DNA of 64,000 bases from Aptenodytes patagonicus (GCF_965638725.1 NC_134950.1:166694853-166758852); one strand, 5' to 3'; shown: positions 1-57,758, counted from the first letter of the stretch. Translations and numbers: made by a program. The notes: generated by a model not told the origin, from the sequence alone.

Positions 1-3000
1 CTGCCTGCTCATTTGTTATTCAGAGCTCTCTGATGGAGGAGACGCGAATAGTCAGCATCCCACTCTCCTTGCGCATCCGGGGTTGAGGATTCAGAACAAC
101 AGGCCCCACGAGATGAAGGGCGTTGGAGTATGTTGAACTGTTGCTTCACTAAATTAGACTGGCTGGAACAAGTCTGGCTCGTGGGACGATGGGAGTCTAG
201 TCTGCGAGGTGGGGAGTGGCCAAAGTAGGTGGAATTAGTGGGGACTTGGTTCATGTTTGCAGCTCAGAAACTTTTAATCGACTTGTTTGGGTCACTTTTA
301 GGGGTTTTTTTTCCTTGTTTTTTAGCACAGAAATTGATGGGGGGGGAAGATTGCTTTAGAAATGCTGTTGTCATGCCTGTGATTTGTTGTTCCTTTGATA
401 CTTGGTGTTCCTTTTTTTTTTTCTTTCCCCTCCCCCTTTTTTATTTTTTTCTGTGATCAGGTTGGCTGGTTGGGCTGAAGGATGCACTGCACAGCCTCCC
501 TTCTTGGGGAGGGAGAGTGAGGCATGGGGCGTTTAGATGCTAAATTTTCCTCTTGGGAATCTCATTGTAGGTGTCTCTTACGAGGCCCTGCAGCAACATG
601 CTTGCATTGAAATACTTGGGTCTGGACATTCAGTTGTTAGATTAAAAAAAAATATATCTTTTTTTCTGTGAAAGAATGCTTTTCTGAGGCATGGGAATCC
701 TTTAGTCAGTGTTCCAAATTCCCACTGAAAAACACTTTAAACAAGAATGTGTTGACTAACTAGCCTGTCCCTTCGTGGCTTGCAGCAGTTTTTTGGTCCA
801 CAGAGAACCACAACCGAAGTGCTATCTCATCCTGTCTCCTGGAGGGGTTCCTAGTGTTCTCTTGACAGAAGTTGAAATTTGGAGCCTGCCAGATAGTATT
901 CCTGGTAGGCCTCGGCCACACAAGAAAGTAGTCTCTGGTGGTGTGTGCTACACAATATTTCTTCCCAAAAATATCGACAGTTTTGCTTCAGATCATCTTA
1001 TGAAATGAACATCCTTTGGCAAATTGCGTGAAAATCTTTCTTTTTTTTTTTTTAGTTTGCTTTCCTTACAAATGAGTTTAGGACTAAGGCTGAGTTTCTG
1101 GATGTCTAATGCCTCATGGTAGAACAAGCTGGAAATGAGAAGAGCAATACTTGATGCACAGTGTGGATGAGTTTCCTCCCTTAGATTGCCCAGGCAGCTG
1201 GCAGCGGATGTGATGGCTGAGCTTGAATCCAGCCTCCCAAGTCCTGGTCAGGTGTGTCAGTCACTACGTTACGCTGCCTTTCTGCCTTGTGAGAAAACAG
1301 GGTAGAGGGATAGAGATGGACACCCTTTTGCTTCCGCGCGTAAGTTACAACCTTTAAAACGGAGCCGTTCTTTGGGAGCAGAGGGATCATCCTGACATTA
1401 TTCCTAGTGCATCCTCTGCACTATTATTCCTCCATTATTCCTTTTATCAATCCATTATTCCTCATGCATCCTTTGGTGTGGCTGGAAGGAGTCTTTTCAG
1501 GCAGTCTCCTGGACTGAACAGACAACAGAGTTTGTTTATAGTGGTGGCTCTGAAGAGGGGAAAGAGGAAACAGCAGAATAAGAATCTGCATTGTGATCAC
1601 TGAGGAGAAAGATGAGTGGAATAAGAAGGGAAACCACAAAGAATTAGAAATCCCAAACAAAAGCATGGAGGAGAAAGGAGCAATTATATTAACATTTATT
1701 TTGCATCTGTCTATTTATGTGCATATCCATTTATTTATATAAATAGCGCTTGGCAACTCGCAGTATGAAGTTGGTTGTCAGGGCTGCACTTTGGTCTAAT
1801 GACAAGGCATTGGTGTGGGCCTCTATCACAGCTGATGACAGCTAGCAATTCCTCTGCCACGTTAATTTTGATTGCAAGTTCCCTCACAGCAACGAAGTCC
1901 AATACTTGCGAGGAACGTTTTCCCATGCACAACAAATGTCAGACTGACCTAAAAGCTGTTCTTTTAGTAAATTACCTCCAGAGTCTCTTTTCTTTGGCAA
2001 GTTGGATACAGGACAAGGCTTGCTCATAACTAGAATGAAATACAGCTCACGTTCTAGGGCTCTCTGTTTGTAGGTCTTCAAGCAGCCTAAAAGGAGTTTG
2101 GCTTTATCACCTCTGTTTTACTGTTGGGGAGTATGATGAGGGTCCGTAAATATCACCTTGAAGATGGGAGTCTCTATGAGGAGATCTGCAGGGATTGCCC
2201 CACCTGGGGGGCAGAAGCAAGGGACCAAGAGGGCAGCAGCACCGGTTGGGAAAGGCTTGGCTGGAGAAGGCAAAGGCAGTGGAGTCCCAAGGATTTGGGG
2301 AAGAGGCTTTCCCTTGTCTGTGTGTGGAGCTGACTTGGGTGCTAAGAGGGTAATACCAAGGAGAAACCCAGCTGGAAAAAAAGCTATTCCCTGCCAGGTA
2401 GGTGATTTTGGATAAAAAATTTTGAAGCCTGTGATTTCTGCTGCTTTATAAACCAAAAATATCTGTAACAGGGAGCAATGAACCCTCTAGACATCATCTT
2501 CCCACAGGCCTCTGAGGGGCTTACGTGCTGGGCTTGCTTTTTCGGAGGAAAAGAGCTGTAAGGATCCAGGGGGACCAGGATATCTCATAGCTTCCACCCC
2601 CCGAGAGAAGAAGGGGGCAATCCCAGACAAACCCCTTTCTGTCTGATTGCTGAATAAGCCGAAGCGTGTGGGGGTTCTGTGCAGATAATTCCTAATGACA
2701 CGGATTAGTCATCTCCTATTGCGGTTTAGGGACGTGGTCCAGCTGTCTGGCTTGTAACGAACGTCCTGTTGCTAAAAGCAGGGGCGAGAACAGGACTAAT
2801 GCAAACAACGTGCACGTCGGGGAGGTGCAGAAGTCCCCTCGGCCTGGCCCAGGGGTGCTGACTTCTCTTGGTCAAAGCCAGAAGTTGAGGAGAAATCCCA
2901 CTGCTTTGTGGCTTCGTACAAAGGAGTAACTAGAGCACTAATGCTTGAACGCCGCACCGCTCAGCAGGGTTTTCTCATTGTTTCCTAATCCAACAAGTAG

Positions 3001-3054
3001 AAAATGAGAGAAGTGAATATAATCCCTCTGCTTACCCTCCAGCATGCAGAAATG

Positions 3055-3160
3055 GATCTCCTTCATTGCCCCTATTTTACCCGGGGGGAAACTGAGGCAA
3101 AGTAAGTGCCCAAGGTCTTGTGGGTGGGTAAGAGCAAAGCTGGAATGAGTTCTTCTTGGT
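3055..3160 (+). repeat. MIR-like SINE fragment
   Basis: Contains the MIR core order: ATTTTAC, then GGGGAAACTGAGGCAAAG, then GCCCAAGGTCTTGTGGG, then GCAAAGCTGGAATGAG. This parallels the mammalian and amniote MIR consensus on the + strand. It is diverged and shows no intact ends. Confidence 0.6.
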
Positions 3161-4490
3161 GCAGCACTGAAGGGAAGGGGAGGCCCCTTCTGATGATTTT
3201 TCCTGCCTTTCTTGACCTCAGAAGGGTTAATGCTGGAGTCAGATGCTTTGTCCCAGGTGGTTTGTGAGGCAATCATGGATCGGGATGGAAGGAGTGATCC
3301 AAAGGCCCTGTCCCAGCATGGGCAAAGCTGTCCTCTGGTTAGGTTTGACAAGAGCAGCTTTAAAAGCAAGCCACAGAGGTGGAGTCGGACCAGAACGCTG
3401 TTTCTGACAGTAGCTGAATTTGGGAGGAGGAGAGGACGTGATGGGGGGAGTCTTTGAACTTGGTGCTCATCCGGGATTTTACAATGTGGCAGTTCTAGGT
3501 GCTTCAGCTCTCGGTGCCACACTAGCGCACAGGCAGCCATGGAGGTGCGGGGCTGTCTCCTTCACTGGGTCCCTGCCTGCAGTCGGTGGCATTGAGGCGA
3601 TGCAGCAAGGGTGTCCCTGCACCATCAGTCGCCGTTCTCCACGGGCATGGTATTGCTCAGCTTGGACTCATGCCCCCAGTCTGATCGACCCTCTGGGTGT
3701 TCAGCAGCTGAGGGTGTTCAGCAGCTGAGGGTGCTCAGCACCTCCTGTTCCTCCGAAGCCACTTCCATTTTAGGCCTAACTGCATGTTTTCCTGCTCTCC
3801 GTGTGTGCTTTTATTATAAACAGCAGTCAGCTCTTCAGGGATCTCTGTATAAGATCATGATTCACCTCGTTTGGAAACACTTTTTCCATTTTTTTTCCAA
3901 CGTTTTCCTTAATTTAAACCAGCGTGCAGGGCTGCTTGCTCCAGCTCCGGGGGCCGAGCTTGGCTGAGCCCGCTGGGGTGCATGGTCCCCAGCCGAGTGC
4001 CTTGCGGGCAGAAGCGGTTGCCTCCTTTGCCCCCCCCCCCAGTTCCCGTCAGCGCTTCCTCTGAAGCTCGGCAGTTGTGGTCTTTTCGTGAAATTAGAAG
4101 TTTTGAGGAAGGAGCTAAAAATACCTCAAGGAAAGCCTGGAAAGATGGTGATGGGTTTGTGGCCACTGCGGTGGCTTTGCTTTTTCCTTTCCGAGGCAGA
4201 TGGCAAGAAAGAGTAAAATACCATTTGTTAGCGGGGCTGGAGGAAATGCCGGCACAAGTATCTCGGAGCAGAAATTATTCCAGAAACGAAGGGAATTACT
4301 GTGGTATTTCCTGTCAGGGCTGTCGCTTATTTTGTTTGTGTCGCAGCAGGGCCTACAGGCGCCAGCCGAGATGCGGGCTCCTCCGTGCCCCATGTCGTAC
4401 GGAAACGCACGTGGAGAGGGAAAGTTGCTCAGTACATACAACCTAGAAGATCAAACATCTAAATTTTGTGCTTGGCTCTGCCACTCTGCT

Positions 4491-4875
4491 TCATAGAATG
4501 AATCACAGAATGGTGTGGGTTGGAAGGACCTTTAAAGGTCATCTAGTCCAACACCCCCCTGCCATGGGCAGGGACATCTTTCACAAGATCAGGTTGCTCA
4601 AAGCCCTGTCCAACCTGACCTTGAACACTTCCAGGGATGGGGCATCCACAACTTCTCTGGGCAACCTATTCCAGTGTCTCACCAACCTCATCATAAAAAA
4701 CTGCTTCCTTATATCTGACCTAAATTTAGCCTTTTGCAGTTTAAAACTGTTGCCCCTTGTCCTGTCACTACAGGACCTGATAAAAAGTCTCCTTCCATCT
4801 TATAAAGCCCCTTTTATATATTGAAAGGTTGCAATAAGGTCTCCCTGGAGCCTTCTCTTCCCCAGGCTGGGCTTT
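4491..4875 (-). mobile_element. CR1 LINE 3' fragment (reverse orientation)
   Basis: Begins TCATAGAATGAATCACAGAA followed by GGTTGGAAGGACCTTTAAAG, the reverse complement of the CR1 3' UTR. It continues into the C-terminal ORF2 segment (reverse of the FKVRLD and HWNRLP type region) and stops at the EKRR-type region. 5'-truncated and frame-broken, as is usual for CR1. Confidence 0.93.
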
Positions 4876-4884
4876 TTCTTTACA

Positions 4885-4945
4885 CCCTTAGGCAAAGCAC
4901 CTCATGCCTTTGTGCCTCAGTTTCCCCTGCTTGCGCCATTGTCTG
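4885..4945 (-). repeat. MIR-like SINE fragment (reverse)
   Basis: GGCAAAGCACCTCATGCCTT followed by TGTGCCTCAGTTTCCCC is the reverse complement of the MIR core (GAAACTGAGGCACA and CTTGCCC-type parts). It abuts the 5' end of the CR1 fragment. Confidence 0.5.
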
Positions 4946-5978
4946 CCTCAGCTTTCACAGTGCTCTGTGAAACTGTTGCTGAAATCTGCTACCAGAGCTC
5001 AGTGTTTAAGGCTGGTGCCTTGTGGCATGGCCTTACCCCTCTCCTCCATCGTATTTAACACACGCCCTTCTTGGATGTCTCAGCTTGTTCTTCTACACCA
5101 ACTTATGACCACTTGATTGTGGGGAGAACAAGGCTGCCATTAACCTCATTTGACATCTGATGGCAGGGAGGGTAAATAGCACCACTCGGATTGTGCAACG
5201 AGGAGTCGCTGTTGTCTTCGTTTCTCACAAAATTGCAAAAGTTTGTAGGACCCGGTAGCCTCCACCACCTGCACCTCTTCCATGACCTGCCTTCAAGCAT
5301 TTGTACATTGTGTGGAAGTCCTTAAGGAGAAGATGCTGACCCTGCCTTCCCCTCGATCGTGTGTTTGAGACCCTGGGTGCAGACTTGCGTGAGATTTTGC
5401 TCCAGCACTTGGCAGTGCCCCAGACTCCCTGTGTAATCTCAAACCAGTTGCTCCAAACCAGATTTCCATGGGTGTAAAAAATCACAGCCTGCTCTGGCAT
5501 TTAGGAAGTGCTTTGCATCCCCCTGGGACTTCCTAGTGCTTTGGGCACTGCCCACTTTTTTTTTTTTTAAGGAAAAAAGTATTTGTTGCTGATAGCAATG
5601 TTGAATTCAGCTTTAGCTGTGTGTCAAAAACATGAGCAAGCCAAAGGAAGACTGCAAAATAAAACTGTGACCAACTTCTCAGACTATAGATAAATATATA
5701 TTTATCCCTATTCCAAATGCTTGCGAGCTTAAGGTCTTGGTTTCTTTGAGGGAGGCGAGAGGTTAGTGTGTTTTATATCAGAAAAAAATAATATCTAATT
5801 AACAAATGAAGTGGGTTTTCATTCCCCTGTTGCAGCCGGTGTGTTTGTTGCTCTGCTCAGAAGCAGAGCGGAGCAGTGTGGGACAGCTGGCTTACTTCTG
5901 TTGGCTTCGGGCCATAGCACATCAGCCCTGTTATTGATGTAGAAGAAAAGGATGCAGCAGGGTTGTGGCTTTTGGTGG

Positions 5979-6017
5979 TTTTTTTTTTTTTACACTCCCC
6001 CCCCCCCCCCCCCCCCC
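5979..6017. repeat. Poly-T and poly-C tract
   Basis: Thirteen T (5979-5991) then, after five bases, 21 consecutive C (5997-6017). Low-complexity DNA; apparent proline-rich frames across it are artefacts. Confidence 0.95.
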
Positions 6018-8190
6018 TTCTTCTCTCTCTGGAGCTTTGTACGAGTGTTTTGACATTTTCCAGCCACAAGCTGTTTTTCAAAACTTATTTGTCTGCAAAA
6101 TTTGTGTTGCTCAGCATAAACAGACAGCGGCGTGCTATGTCCCAGCTCAGTGCAGTGTTCAGGTCTGCGCTGAAAGTGAAACCTGTGTTTTGAAAGGTTT
6201 CCTGCAGCAAAGCCGGCGCTGCGTGAGCTTTTCCCTTTACATGTCCTGCTCCTTTGTAAGGAGAAACCTCAAAAGTTCCTTGCCCTGATTTTTTTCTCTC
6301 ACTTTAGAGAAGGGCTTTGCGGAGCTACATGCAGTGAACCCACACCGGCTGATTTACTGCCAGCGTCCAGGAGGGATGAACCAGCCAGGCCCTGTTCAGA
6401 GAGGCACCTGCAAATAAAAATTGGCATAAAAGAGCCCATATCTTTTTTCTTTTCCAACAGAGATGATCCAAGGTGGCAATCCCACCCCTATTTGCCTGTC
6501 TCTCTAGAATGATTTGGACCTTCAGCACTAGGTTAGTTATGGTCATCTCTTCTCCTTTTGAATTTTGGACTGTTCTAGAGTTAGTTTGGTATTTTTACAG
6601 GTTGGGCCTGGTTCTAGAAGTGAACCTGGAATTTGTCCAAACATTGTGGGTCTGGAGAACTGGCTGCAGACACCAAGGTGATGTAAGTGCCTGTTTAGCA
6701 CAGGCCTGTAACACTGCTGGCATGCCCCAGTTGGTGACTGTCCTGGCACTGGTTCTTCCCAGCCTTTCTGGAAACACAGAAAATGCCACGAGCAGAGGTA
6801 AAAAGGATGCGTTTCGGATGATCCAACATGTTTACCCTGAATCTGCTGGGTTTTAAGCTTTTCAACCAAATCGCCTCCAGCCTTGACTTCCTGAACTTCG
6901 ATGGGTGTTTGCAGAACTTGAGGAGCTGTCAGTTTAAAAATAAACCTAAGGACGCCCGTCCAGCTCATTTTCCTTATTAGAGACAAAGCTGTTTCACTGT
7001 GGCTCTGCTTTCCCTCTGAGAGGATGGAAAGTGTGCCTTCACGCGCTGGCAATCCAAGGTTAGAGATAAGGCCCTTGCTCAGGAAGGGCTGTCACCTACC
7101 CGTTTGGGGATTATCCCTGTGAGATGCAGGCGGTGTGGGACCGAGCCCTCCCTGGTGTTATACCTCGGAGGGAGGTGGAGGGCACTTTTTTCTCCATGGG
7201 AAGAAAACCACTATTTGAGGAGGCTTGTGTGCACTAGCAGGGGCAGAGCCCTGGTTAACTGGGGTGACTAAACCTGGTCTGGGAAGTAAAAAGGGTTTTG
7301 ATCTGCCTTGGAGATCATCGGAAAGTCCTGGCATGAGCCAAGGGATGCTAGAGGGGTGCTTGGCTCAGGCTCGGTCTGAGAAGCTGAATGAATGAAAAGG
7401 CTCCTTGTGGTCTCGATCGCTGCTAAATATGCACAGAGGATGGGAGAAGTGGCTTTTACTAGTCCCCGCACAGTTGTGTGCCCAGTCTGCCTATGACTCC
7501 ACTGGCTCTTCTTTGGGCAAACTTAATTATTTCTCTTGCGGTGAGCAATGGGTCAGTTCAGGGTGGGCATTTACTGTGTATAGTGTAGTAATGCCTGATA
7601 TACTTTGCATTTTGTATGTCCTAAGAAAATAACAGCCACCCCACCACCACCACCCCAGCACTGCTGGCTTTTAAAATCCAAGACTATCTCTCCCCTTCCA
7701 TTATAACATGCTTGCTTTTACTTCTTATTTCTTTGCCCCAAATATTCCTGTGTTCTATTAGACATCCTCTGAGCTTTGCTTTTTGGGTTTCCAACAGAAA
7801 AGTACTGGGGTAAAACCATGGGAAGCACTGAAGATGGACAGACATCAGACACTTAACATGTTTGCCTCTGATAATAGTGCCTTGTTCCCAACTGAGTTCA
7901 GAGCATTCAAAATTTTCCACTTTTATTAATGCATTTTATTAAAACTGAACAGTTATACAGATGAGTGAGTGTCCTCTTGTTTACAGAAGACCTTATTTTT
8001 TGACAAGCACATTTCTCAGCAATGTGGAGTTTCCCCAAAGTCCGTGAGTCCAGCAGGCAGCTTGGCCCTAAATAGACCAGACACCCACTGGAGTTAGGGG
8101 AGTCTCCCTGAGAACTGCTGTCAGCTTTGGATCTGTGTGTCAATCTGGGTTGCAGTTTGGGACCTAACCATTTTCTGCTTTTTCTTTCAG

Positions 8191-43224
<35,034 letters not shown>

Positions 43225-43900
43225 GCCCCTGGCAGCAGGCATGGGGAAACGCCGACGGGAGGGGGGCGGCTGCCAGACCAGCGGCCTTTTGCGCTCTGCG
43301 GTTCAGACCTCCGCCCTGGGCTGTCCTGGTGGTGGCCCCCGCAGGTCCCTTCTTGTTCGGCACCGGCTCGGCACCTGCCACGTTGTTGGATTTCCAAGCT
43401 GCGCTCAGGACCGTCGGCGCCGGGAATTCAGAGCGAGGGATTTCCCGGACTGTGCGGGTGCTGGCCTAGGACCAAGTAACCTTCTTGCCGCCAGCGATAT
43501 TGGGGTCATCCCCCCTTCGCCGTGTTGCTTATCTCTTGGGGAAAGTGCAGCAAATGGGATCTGTCGCCCCCCCAGCATGACAGCGATGCTGGCAGCATCC
43601 CCGGGAGCAGGGATGGAATAAGATGCTTGGTGGCAATCACCACCTTTCGCAGGGGAACAGACAGGGGCTTCAGCCAAGCCGGAGGAGATGATCCTCAGAC
43701 CGCAGAGTCGGGGGGACCCGGGTGTCCCCGTTCACAAGGGGACCGAACCCTCCTGGAGGTCGCGGGACCAGCATCTCCAGTGGGGCGGCGTTTAATACTG
43801 TTCTGTGCCTTAAGCGGTTACAATCAAGGAGTGATGCTCGACTCGACACAAAGCACGGGGTCAGGCTCAATGATGCAGCAGCCATGTTGACTTTGCGTTT

Positions 43901-43940
43901 GTGCGTGTGTGTGCGCGTGTGCACGCGTGTGTGTATGTGC
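43901..43940. repeat. Alternating TG/CG tract (Z-DNA type)
   Basis: Forty bases of unbroken purine-pyrimidine alternation (GTGCGTGTGTGTGCGCGTGT and onward), including GTGCAC and CGCG steps. Confidence 0.9.
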
Positions 43941-44987
43941 AAATCTTGGAAGAAGGGGTCTTCTCGGGGCGCAGGAGGTCTCTGTGGGGTACACCCACGG
44001 ACGGATGCCTAGGGCCTCTGCCACGGGCCATGCAGAGGGATGTTTAAAAGCTGTCAATGCCTGCAGTGGGCAGGGCTGAGCACCAGCCAGTTTGTGCTGG
44101 AACCATCAGGGTTCAGGTGGGAGCCGGAGGGGATCTTGGCGAGGGCGGCTCTCTGCTCATAGCCGTAGCCCTGCTAACCCGTGCCCATGCTGCTGTGCTG
44201 GGGCTGGAGGGATGTCAACGTGTTTTGGAAGCGGAGCTGCAGGAGGAGCCCAGCGGGTCTCTGTAAAACCCAAGCAGGTGCCTAAAATTAGGCAGAGGGG
44301 ACCGGCGCCTGCGGATCTGGGCTGGGTGCCTTCTCCTCCATGCCTCGTGGGACCAACCCCGGATGCAGGGAAGGAGGACGTCACCTCCGCAGTGGTGCCC
44401 GAGGGAGCAGCTGCAGGACCATGAAGGCTCAGACCAGGAGAGCAGAGCTGTGTCGGTTGAGGGCAGCTGGAAGCAGATTTCTTCCCCCAGTGTATTCAAA
44501 GTTGTAGGAGAAAATGGGCCAGTTGAAAGCAGAGTTGGGCTACAGCCTCTTTGACCAGCACTACCCTGCTGGAAAACCTGGGCAGGGAGCACGCACAGGT
44601 TCCCTGGAAGCTAATTAATTAATCAGATCTTGGTTATTTTGGACAAATTAATTGCACCATCCCACCTCCCCCTTCCCTGCTGCATTAGCTATTTCCATCT
44701 GGTTCAGCAAAGGGTTAAATAAGCCGTTACCGGGAGGTTGCAATCTTCAGGCCAGTGTGTCAAACACGGGTTTATTTTAATATTGTTTTTAATGGAAAAT
44801 GAAAAGTGTTGCTTGGACTGAAGAGGAAATTGAGAAATTGGTTGTTCGTGTGATTTCACACATCCTTGAATTCTTCTGCGTGGAAGAGATCAAGACTTTG
44901 CACCGCTGGTGTGGCAGTGGGAGTGTTTCCTTGTCCACAGCTCTGAAAAGAGAAGCAAAAATTAGAGTTATTTCAGTTTAAAAAAAA

Positions 44988-44993
44988 ATAAAA
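44988..44993 (+). terminator. Candidate polyadenylation signal of the MEKK-like gene
   Basis: AATAAA preceded by an A-rich stretch, about 1.77 kb after the stop codon and 1.66 kb before the ACAA1 start. Best hexamer found in the interval. Confidence 0.5.
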
Positions 44994-45087
44994 CGCTGGT
45001 AGTGTTAGGGCAAATTAAAAGAAATAGCTAAAAGGATTCCCTATAAATTTGCCTGCAAAGCTGCAGAGACCAGTTATTATACAGGCT

Positions 45088-45128
45088 GGGCTCCGGTGAA
45101 GCTGGGGGGCTCCGGTGAAGCTGGGGGG
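45088..45128. repeat. Tandem duplication of a 20-bp unit
   Basis: GGCTCCGGTGAAGCTGGGG is repeated back to back in the MEKK-ACAA1 intergenic region, then diverges (GGCTGCGGCAGG). Confidence 0.85.
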
Positions 45129-45592
45129 CTGCGGCAGGGCAGCACCCGGGGTTTGTGCCAGTCGAGCAGAGCGGTGATGGGCAGCTCTCCTCCGGGGGGG
45201 GGGGGGGATAAAGTCGTCCCCTTCCTCCGAGGGGGAATGAAGAATTTTATTCTGTGAATAGGACCAAATCCATCAGTCTGTTCAGTAGTATGGGATGGAT
45301 GGAAAAAAATGCAAGAAAAAAAAATAATCAGTGTTGGCTGGGAAGGGTTTTGTCAGAAGAGGGTAACAAAGTGTGTTTTCACCAAAGCTAAAAACTCCCA
45401 CCATTTTTAAGCTGTTTTCTCCTCTTTCATTAAATCTGTTCCATTTTGATTTTCTCAGCCCTTCAGTGGTGGGTGGGTGTTTTCCTTCTTTCCAAAGCCT
45501 TGAGAGCAAAACACGGGGTTCCCCGGGCTGGGGCTGCCCCAAAATGCTCCCAGGGCCCCCACATCACCCAGACCCTCCCGTGGATGGGTGTG

Positions 45593-45643
45593 GCGTGTGT
45601 GTGTGTGCGCGCACACATGTGTGTGCGCACGTGTGTGTGTGCG
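45593..45643. repeat. Second alternating TG/CG tract with palindrome
   Basis: About 51 bases of unbroken purine-pyrimidine alternation, including the 16-bp perfect palindrome TGTGTGCGCGCACACA. Intergenic, about 1 kb upstream of the ACAA1 start. Confidence 0.92.
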
Positions 45644-46290
45644 ACTCGCTCCTCAGGTGCCTTTGCCTTTTTATTTTTTAAAACCCTTGCCGTGTTCTGA
45701 TGTACAGAATGAAACTAGGAAAAGAGAATGTAATATTATGCCATGTGAAGTTGGTTTTTGTTTGTCTTTTGCTTTTTGGTTTTTGTTTTTTTTTTTTTTT
45801 TTAATTTTACTTTATTTTGCCTGTTGCGGGCCTGGTGGCTTTCCCTGCGCGCCGCATCGTCACGTATCCATCGAGAAATGATTTTCTCTGGGGGGGGAGG
45901 CTGGAGCCGGTCATCTGCACACCAGTACAGCCCCTTCCCAGTAGGACAGTTCCCAGTAGGCAGTGGCTGTGCGCAGGCGGGGGGCGAGGAGCGGTGCCGG
46001 GGGCGCGAGGGGCTGCCTGGCGTGACCGTCCCCAGGCGGCAGCGGGGCCGGGGGGGGGGGGGGGGGGTGACAAGGCAGGGATGGAGCTGCTGGTTCGTGG
46101 GTTTTACTCGAAATAATGAATCTCTGCAGTTCTCAGACCCCACGGCTCTGCGTGTCCCTTTGTCCTGGCGTCCCCCTTCCTTCAAATGCTCCAAATGTGC
46201 TGGGTTTTATGTTTAAGTTTATTTCATTTTAATTTCTTTTCATTTATTTATTTTTATTTTAAAATTTATTTTTCTTACTTTATTTCTATT

Positions 46291-46403
46291 TCTATCTCCC
46301 CCCCCCCTTAATCTCCCCCCCCCCTTAATCTCCCCCCCCCTTAATCTCCCCCCCCCTTATCTCCCCCCCCCTTATCTCCCCCCCCCCTTATCTCCCCCCC
46401 CTT
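46291..46403. repeat. C-run minisatellite upstream of ACAA1
   Basis: Seven runs of 8-10 C separated first by three TTAATCT spacers and then by three TTATCT spacers, with a period of about 15-17 bp. It ends about 250 bp before the ACAA1 start codon. The - strand is correspondingly G-run rich. Confidence 0.95.
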
Positions 46404-46623
46404 GTTTTAATTTATTTGTTTATTTTGATATCTATTTGTTTATAATCTGGTTCGGTTCTGTTGGGTCTTTCTGGTTTATTTTCATGTCTCGTTGCCCCCC
46501 TCCCTGCACGGCGCTAAAGCCGGGGTTAACCTTGGGGGCGGGGCCGTCCCCGCGGGGGGGCGGGGCCATGCAAAGGAGGGGGGGCGCGTCCCACCGCATC
46601 CACGCCCCCGGAGGCGGCGGTGA

Positions 46624-46635
46624 CAAGATGGCGGC
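46624..46635 (+). promoter_or_regulatory. ACAA1: YY1-type motif at the ACAA1 start region
   Basis: CAAGATGGCGGC matches the YY1 consensus (AAnATGGCGGC) commonly found just downstream of TATA-less starts. The ATG inside it (46628) is in frame with ACAA1. Confidence 0.7.
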
Positions 46636-46654
46636 GGGGCCGGGCGGCGGAGCC

Positions 46655-57758
<11,104 letters not shown>

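Larger units (their letters stand above)
1..8190 (+). other. Upstream (intronic or 5') part of the MEKK-like gene
   Basis: No exon recognised. I looked for the short N-terminal MEKK2/3 exons (the ALNSIM.DLVAL type segment) and a CpG island and saw neither, so the 5' exons are probably beyond the left edge. The region holds two MIR-like fragments, one CR1 fragment, a T/C homopolymer tract, a short 17-bp tandem repeat near 3695, and imperfect repeats of a CCATTATTCCT/CATCCT type near 1397-1470. Confidence 0.5.
43225..44993 (+). other. Probable 3' UTR of the MEKK-like gene
   Basis: Non-coding sequence after TGA 43222-43224. The first AATAAA I see is at 44988-44993, which would give a 3' UTR of about 1.8 kb. 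It contains a TG/CG alternating tract at 43901-43940. The true end is not provable from sequence alone. Confidence 0.55.
44994..46290. other. MEKK-like/ACAA1 intergenic region
   Basis: No exon recognised. It holds the 20-bp tandem duplication near 45088, a G run near 45196-45208, the alternating tract at 45593-45643, a T run near 45788-45802 and an 18-G run at 46050-46067. The latter part becomes CpG-rich and then AT-rich just before the minisatellite. Confidence 0.6.

Noticed and set aside
2938-3540. 200-codon - strand open frame
   Set aside because: It runs across a MIR-like fragment and has no domain or splice context; chance frame.
45758-46216. 152-codon frames on both strands
   Set aside because: Cross poly-T and poly-G tracts; low-complexity composition.
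46291-46403. Regularly spaced repeats that could suggest a CRISPR array
   Set aside because: Units are homopolymeric C runs with 6-7 base spacers in a vertebrate promoter; a minisatellite.
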